DNA of 64,000 bases from contig QEYB01000936.1 in NCBI GenBank assembly GCA_017562135.1, positions 62,001 to 126,000 of the forward strand, read 5' to 3'. The position numbers were made by a program, and so were the translations under genes. This DNA is from Dipylidium caninum (taxonomy: Eukaryota; Platyhelminthes; Cestoda; Cyclophyllidea; Dipylidiidae). Below, piece after piece: positions 58,176 to 64,000 of the stretch. How positions within the stretch are numbered: the stretch's first letter is position 1; each line of letters opens with the position of its first letter. The notes beneath the pieces are model-generated. The model did no database searches, had not been told where the DNA came from, and saw only the letters and a list, made by a program, of their open reading frames with translations.

Positions 58176-59712
58176 CTTAAAGGAAGTCAATCATATTTCA
58201 GGGTAAATTTTTGTTATATCTTCATGGGCTTAATAGATATATCTTGATTGCCGCCTCTGACGTACTGTCTCTCTCTTCGAAATTTCAAGGAGATTGTTCC
58301 TACGGAAGTGACACTCTCTAAAGAGTCTTCATTGGGAGAAAGTGGTAGCGGTGTTAGTCTTTACATAATATAGACACCATGAAATTCTCTTGAACCCGAG
58401 CGGTAACTGACGGCTATTACGTTATTAACGTTGTTGTTATGGCAAAATTCGTTCGTAATATAGACCGCACAAAACACAATTTATGTGGCATGTCTCAATA
58501 GGCTAACAATAAGGGGATTCATGGTTGAAATGTTGATTTCGAATGTTACTTGTAAGTTTTAATATAGCATCTAAATACGTCCAAGATCTGCAATTATTTA
58601 TATATTCTAAGCATTCACAGAGGTCAAAAAATTATTTGATAACTCTAGTTTTAATGTAAAAAAAGGTGATTTGAGAATTGTGATAACAAGCGATGCCTTT
58701 CGAGCAAATGGCGAGGCCACAACTTCCACCTTTTTTATTCTCTGAAACCGAATTTTCCTTCGCAAATAGTTTCAGTGTAACTTCCAATATACGGCTTTTT
58801 GTAGATATTTTTGCTAAAGTTGAGATGTTACACAAGGACTTATGTGCGCTTAAATATGTACTGATTCCTCCAAGCGGACGTAATAAAACCAAAATATAGC
58901 TAACAACATTTCATCCAACTAACCAACTAACCTCCCTAGCCCTCGAACAGACATTTTGAATAGATACGCAATGCAAGACGGAATGTCTTATCGGTTTATG
59001 AAGAAAGCTTAATGATTTTTTGTTACGAATCATTTATCATTTTATGGTGTTCACATAATCTGAGGATTGCACGGCGAGACTCTCCTCTAAAGCGTAACAA
59101 ATAAGTTTTCTTTTACTGACGCAAATTATTTTAAGACAGAGGGGTAGCAAGGCGGCCCATATTCAAAGCTATGAAAACTATTAAGGTCTTAGTGAATACA
59201 GGGGAGCATGCATTTTGGTAGACACATTGGCCATTTTACAGTGAATAGTTATGCATTCACGTTAGGTTCCAACCGAGAAACCTTGGTAAGCAAATCTCCA
59301 CTTAGTTGCGCTGGGTTTTCTTTTATATAAAAGAAGAGAAATTGTTATTCGATTATTAATTTGACCGTGCCTTGGACTTCAGTCGTCACCTTGCAAGTAT
59401 CGTTGAAATGGTGCAGTCTGTGGAGAAAAGTCCCCGAAATTATAATTTGACAAGGTTTTCGCAGTTTTAATGTTGTTAATTTAATGTATAAAATGCTAGT
59501 GAACTTTAGTGAATTCGAAAATTACGTGGCTCCAGGATTTGCATTTGTAACTTCTAGTCGTCAGCTTTGCCAGATAAACTCTACTTTTAAAGTGTATTAA
59601 ACTAAATCGATCTGTCAGTTCTCTTAACCTCTATAATTTAGAACACCGCATAAGTTAATCGAAATTGTTTAAATTAATGGCAATGTTAAACACATCCACC
59701 TTTTTCAAACCG
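58176..59712. other. Region between the divergent membrane-protein and PHF7-like genes
   Basis: Should contain the start of the minus-strand gene and the promoter of the plus-strand PHF7-like gene. A 68-codon plus frame at 58693-58899 (starting MPFEQMARPQLPPFLF, ending ALKYVLIPPSGRNKTKI) reads like protein, but it is unassigned and overlaps an 86-codon minus frame. Confidence 0.3.
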
Positions 59713-62700
59713 ATGGCATCGCGGGAGTGTGGTAGGTGGTGCCTTCTACCTGTATTGGGGGCTTCAGTGTGTGTGTTCTGTAGAAAAATGTCAACTAATC
59801 CAGTGCTCGGCGAAGTTATCATATCGCAGGATCTGAGCGTCCATCTGAACTGTTTGGTACGTCGTTTGCGGTAGCTTACTTCGGTAGTATGCGGCAAGTG
59901 GATTAGTACAAAGAGTTAGCCCCGATTCACATTCGCCAGGATTCGACACTCGATATATTTCAGGATTTGATGTTGAGGAGATAAAAATGGAAGTACGTCG
60001 TGGCAGTCGCCTTCGCTGTCGACATTGTGGACTCACTGGGGCATGTATCGGTTGTAGCATAAAACGGTGCCGATACTCCTTTCACCTTCCGTGTATTTTC
60101 GAGTCCAAAGGGTTTGTCCGTTTCAAGAAGTCATTCGATGCATTTTGCTATAAGCACCGACCAAAGCAGGTTACTAGCCCCTGTACTTTTACTACTTATT
60201 CATCTGCCGGCCTTTCCTTTGTACACTTGTTTGTCTCGCATCTAGGATCTTATTCCACACCTACTCGGATTTAAGGACGGTCCACCGGTCTGCTGTGTCT
60301 GTTTGTTCAGCATCGGACCCGAAGATGAACCCATTTTCGCTAGTAAATTACCTGAGGCGTTTAATGTAAAATCTGCCGAAACCCCCTTGTCAACTGACTC
60401 ACACGGTCAGGTAGTTTGCACCAGTACTTCAAGGCATCCAAAGCCAGGATCGTCACGCCGACAGTCGAAAATTTGGTATTCATTGTTCCTTGGGTTGCCT
60501 TTGTGGTGGTTTATCTCAATGTCTTTACTCATCCACGTAACACGGGTGTCTAGTCCCAAAATTATTGTCAGATTTTTTATCTCTTAATAAGAGTCAATTT
60601 CTAAGGTTTTAGACTGTTGTGTAGTACATTTAAACAGTATAGATTTTGTCAGTGTTTGTAATACTCATGTCGCATATGACTTAATTCAAAGGGTGCATTT
60701 AATTTTTTCAATCAGGCCTTATGTTTACCCTGCCGTTTGTCAAGTACTTGAGCTTTATCGTGTATGTTTTTATCATTACTGAATCTGAAACTTGTTCTAT
60801 AAATACAATTACCCCAGTCTTTTTTCTTGCTCTTTCAAAATTTAACTCCAATAGCTCAGTTCGGAGTAACTCATTCTTGCTGAATTTGACGGCAGTAGCA
60901 GTTCTAACTCTATTTCAGTCAATTTTGCGATCGGAATCTTCTACCCTGTTTTAAGCGTGCAGTTTCGCTTCCTTTATTTCTTTAACTTTGTATTTGTGAA
61001 TGTCCTTTTATTGGCGTAGAATGAACATAGTTGTAAAGCATTCCGGTGTTCGCCCAGATGTTGCCACCACTGCTGTCGTTAGGACGTCGCTTTTAAGCTT
61101 GTTTTTTTGTTTTTATTCGAAGAACCGCCGACTTTACGTTTAACTGCCGATTATCTATTAGTTAATTCCCTTAACAGTCGACGAGAAATAAAAGGCAGAA
61201 AGATGTACAGATCGAATGCCTATGTGGTGCAGGCGAATCAGCAGGAGCAACCGCTTTGGATGCGTTGCTTCACCCATGATGTTGCTGATTCCTCCAAAGC
61301 CTCTAGTCTGTCGTCTCCCTTGACTACTTTCGATGATTGGTGTCATGGTGTGATATACGGTGATTGTTGCCGCCTTGCATGGATGCATCGAGACTGCATC
61401 GCTGGCTACGCTCGTTCTGCCGGTCTGCATCATGTCAAGTGCCCAATCTGTTTCGATCGGGACATTTTTATCCCCACAATCGTCGATTTCGGTGTCTGGG
61501 TACCTGACCGGTAAAAATATCTGTTAATTTCAATTATTTCAAAGCATATGGAGGTTTTTTAGTTATCATAATTGTGTGCAATTGAGCGAAATAGAATTGT
61601 TCAATAGAACGGACCCGGTTGAAATGCGCTACTGAAATGACTCCATGATCGTTAGGCTGTTAAATTTTCTTTACAAAATGAACTGGTTCTGGCATTTTTG
61701 TGATGATCACTCCTCGACCGCGTTGTTTCAGCTTTCCTTTACGTGTAAAAATCGCCTTGATTTTATTAAAATATGAAGCTATTCTAGCTCTTCGGCCACA
61801 CATTTTACTGACATTGGACTATAAATCGGTCGACTTTTACATGAGGTACTGCGTTATGAACTTTTTTTCCGTTAAGAGTTGTTTCAAATCTGTTTATAAT
61901 AAACATATGCAGGCTAGATTACAACCATTAAATTAGAAGTGTTCTTACAACACTCACTCTCATTAGGCGTTCGATAGTTTTTAACACTGACGTTGCTCCA
62001 TCAAGTTTCATTTTGTCCCTAGCTGCCTGATTTTAAGCTGTTGCAGCGCCATCTTTATTCGAACCTTCCGCTGACACCTGAGTTTAATGGTTTCCGGTGC
62101 TACCTCAAGCTTCAAGATCTGTCCATATTTATGGAAGTGGATTGATTTGAATTTGAGTACTCTTATTTTTTTCTCATCAGAAGATATCTGAACAATAGCA
62201 TTATTGTATGATTTTGAGCTGTCGTTTTTACCTCATTGTTCTTTTGGTGTCAATTCTCGAGTAAAATTTTGTGTTTATTACTCGGAACATCCAAAGATCC
62301 CTAGACTATCAGACATTGGAGAGTAATAGTGGACTTTTTCAGAGACCCTTCTTGGGAACTGGAGTTAGTCAATTCTCCGATACCGGAAATTCGTCCTACT
62401 GAAGATCGAACCCCATATGTAACAGATGGACCACTATCAGAGGAAAACCTGGGTCGAGAACCGGCTCCATTGCAAAATAAGTCTTATCTCCTGGAGTCAG
62501 CTCGTTCTCGACCACGTCGACGGCCTACTGCATTGTCTGCAAATCCCCCAATCAGGCTGTCTGTGAGACAACGCAGAAACCCCCGTCCATCATCACTTTG
62601 TGGATGCTCTTCGAAAACTTATATCATGGGACCCGATGTCGATGAAGAAAATAAGGAAAATGTAGACCCCCTAAAACCACCAAGCAGATCAAATAGACAT

Positions 62701-63279
62701 ATTTTATCCACTAAAGTAAAACATTGCAGATAATGGAATATCTCTTGAGACATGTACAAAACAGCTATTTGTAGATCGCGACTATCAATTTACACAAACG
62801 TGTTGTTTTCTGTACAATTTGAGGAGGCGGAGCAAGATGAGTTCGAGTTCAAATGCTGTTCATTGTCGTTGTTGGAAGCTGCATTGGTGAAAAGGAGGCA
62901 ATCGTTTTGTCTCACTATTGAGGGTGTTGTTATCGAGGGAAGAGTCGTAATGCTGTGGGTCCCCACGGGCCTAAGAATGATGGTTTTGTAAAAACTTGAG
63001 GAAGGTTGGTGCGTTGTCAACTGTCGCGGCGAACAAATATTTGTCCGGCTAGACCGATTTCCCGAAGACTGGAAGAAACGACTGAACTTTCAATCAACAA
63101 GACTCCCGATTATCAAGCGCCGCACATGGGAAGTGCGTGGGTTTATGCCTGATAAGGAAGGCCACGTTTGGAGTGGTTGCCTTCGAAAATTTCAATCTCA
63201 TTCCTTTTTCATTGCGAGCGGTATCACTTCGTCTGAATCAAAGTACCCGCTGTTCCATTCAGTTTACAGTCTATCGTAG
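59713..63279 (+). CDS. PHF7-like: PHF7/G2E3-like extended-PHD and RING-like zinc-finger protein
   Basis: Exons: 59713-59731, 59768-59856, 59888-60169, 60246-60475, 61178-61510, 62343-62715, 62824-62946, 63001-63279. Phases agree; about 575 aa. The first Met is uncertain (59665 is also in frame). The extended PHD begins CVCVFCRKMSTN, continues LSVHLNCLYAASGLVQ and EEIKMEVRRGSRLRCRHCG, and ends CSIKRCRYSFHLPCIF and FCYKHRP, as in PHF7 and G2E3. A second Cys-rich module follows (VCCVCLFSIGPEDEP ... GDCCRLAWMHRDCIAGYARS, VKCPICFDRDIF), then VPDRDPSWELE, matching the PHF7 region after its RING-like domain. In mammals PHF7 is a histone-ubiquitinating E3 of the male germ line. The basic, Pro-rich tail and the last two exons have no recognised domain, and no HECT domain is seen, so it is PHF7-type, not G2E3. 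Exons 7-8 are less sure; their acceptors are TTGAG. Confidence 0.82.
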
Positions 63280-63800
63280 GACCCTTAATTGCCTTGCAAG
63301 TAATCCGATCCGTAAGTTCTCACCTTTGTAACGTTCTTTGACAATTAAATGATGCAAGTCAGATTGAAGAGCTCTGCCCTCTCCTCCATCGACGGAAACA
63401 TTGACGTTTTTTTGCCACAATGGGTGGGACTATGTGTCAAGTGGTATAAACTTCTTGTTAATTTAACGGGACTAAAAGTCGAGAGGTAGCCTTTTTTACT
63501 TTCTTACACTTTAAAAGTGGCTACGAACACAATCACCACACGTTCAGTGTGCGAAATCAATTGTGAGAGCGAGTCCTCACCCAACACTTGATTAACACTT
63601 TTTCTCCAAAGCAAATATACTAACTTGGGATGGATATAGGGCAAGATAGCCAATGGGACTGCCGATGACCATTGAATTGAGTGAACAAGGCGAAGAAAGA
63701 ATTTTGCTCGGCAGATGTGTAGTTTTGGTGTACTCCGGAGCATTGAGATGATAGATATTACGTACTTCGATCTCCACTGGGCTCATTATGCATCACTCAC
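63280..63800. other. Intergenic or 3' part of a minus-strand gene
   Basis: Between the PHF7-like stop and the possible exon at the window edge. Minus frames at 63743-63504 and 63786-63592 overlap in different phases, each bounded by a plausible acceptor at 63780-63790. I cannot decide which, if either, is coding. Confidence 0.3.
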
Positions 63801-64000
63801 CTGTAAGGCATTTGCGCGGAGGATGTAAAGACCGCCGCTGTCATTTTGGAGGTTTGGAATCGCGTGCTGTGTGCCGTTGGGGTGGTGAAATGCGGGTACG
63901 TGGACTGCGTGTGAGGAGAGAGGCGGTGAAGTGGCGGATGATGGTGCTGACGAAGTCGATGGGTTCGTCCAGGGGGGACCTTTGGTCATTCGATTTTCGG
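63801..64000 (-). CDS. Possible exon of a gene running off the window
   Basis: Minus-strand open frame across the window edge, rich in Pro, Ser and Thr (NPSTSSAPSSATSPPLSSHA; HAIPNLQNDSGGLYILRANA). It ends at a consensus donor CAG|GTGAGT near 63801. The clean donor and open frame are the only support. A second frame (DEPIDFVSTIIRHFTASL) is also open for much of the stretch. No family recognised. Confidence 0.25.

Noticed and set aside
1..64000. tRNA, rRNA, spliced-leader RNA genes
   Set aside because: No cloverleaf, rRNA core or Sm-site/leader pattern was recognised by reading. A covariance-model search would be decisive.

Overview
The window looks like nuclear DNA of a parasitic flatworm, most likely a tapeworm (cestode). 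The genes are animal-type and intron-rich with GT-AG introns. Many introns are extremely short (30-41 nt), mixed with introns of 0.1-3.6 kb. Genes are dense for an animal, and degenerate mariner transposons lie between and inside them. No taxon-specific marker was seen, so 'cestode' is an inference.

Layout. On the minus strand at 0.97-2.9 kb is a probable membrane protein with EGF-like and thrombospondin type 1 modules. At 4.3-6.1 kb (minus) is a class I histone deacetylase (HDAC1/2). It lies head to head, 193 bp apart, with a 22-exon germinal-centre kinase of the MAP4K3/5 type (plus, 6.3-23.0 kb). Next come protein phosphatase 5 (plus, 24.3-27.3 kb), flotillin-2 (minus, 31.3-34.1 kb) and the PAF1-complex subunit CTR9 (plus, 35.1-41.1 kb). 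A single-exon orphan protein (plus, 42.4-43.3 kb) has a Cys-rich tail ending in a CaaX-like Cys-Gly-Leu-Leu. From 43.3 to 59.7 kb the DNA is poor in recognisable genes and rich in transposon relics. A set of phase-compatible minus-strand exons threads through it and appears to encode an unrecognised multi-pass membrane protein. A PHF7/G2E3-like zinc-finger gene (plus, 59.7-63.3 kb) follows, and a possible minus-strand gene fragment closes the window.

Repeats. Two unrelated pairs of ~1.4 kb near-identical inverted repeats sit inside introns. Pair A/B (12,571-13,972 and 19,984-21,369) flanks kinase exons 9-17. Pair C/D (47,885-49,319 and 51,189-52,627), derived from a mariner transposon, flanks one exon of the multi-pass gene. 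Two further mariner relics lie at about 28.9-29.4 kb and 45.7-46.7 kb.

Function. Several genes act in chromatin and transcription (HDAC1/2, CTR9, PHF7-like), and others in signalling or membrane organisation (MAP4K, PP5, flotillin-2). They look like ordinary housekeeping neighbours, not an operon or a dedicated system. Three single-base frame breaks (one in HDAC, two in CTR9) interrupt highly conserved reading frames and most likely reflect sequence errors. No convincing new multi-gene system was found. The best leads are the intronic inverted repeats, the orphan protein with a lipidation-like tail, and the unrecognised membrane-protein gene.
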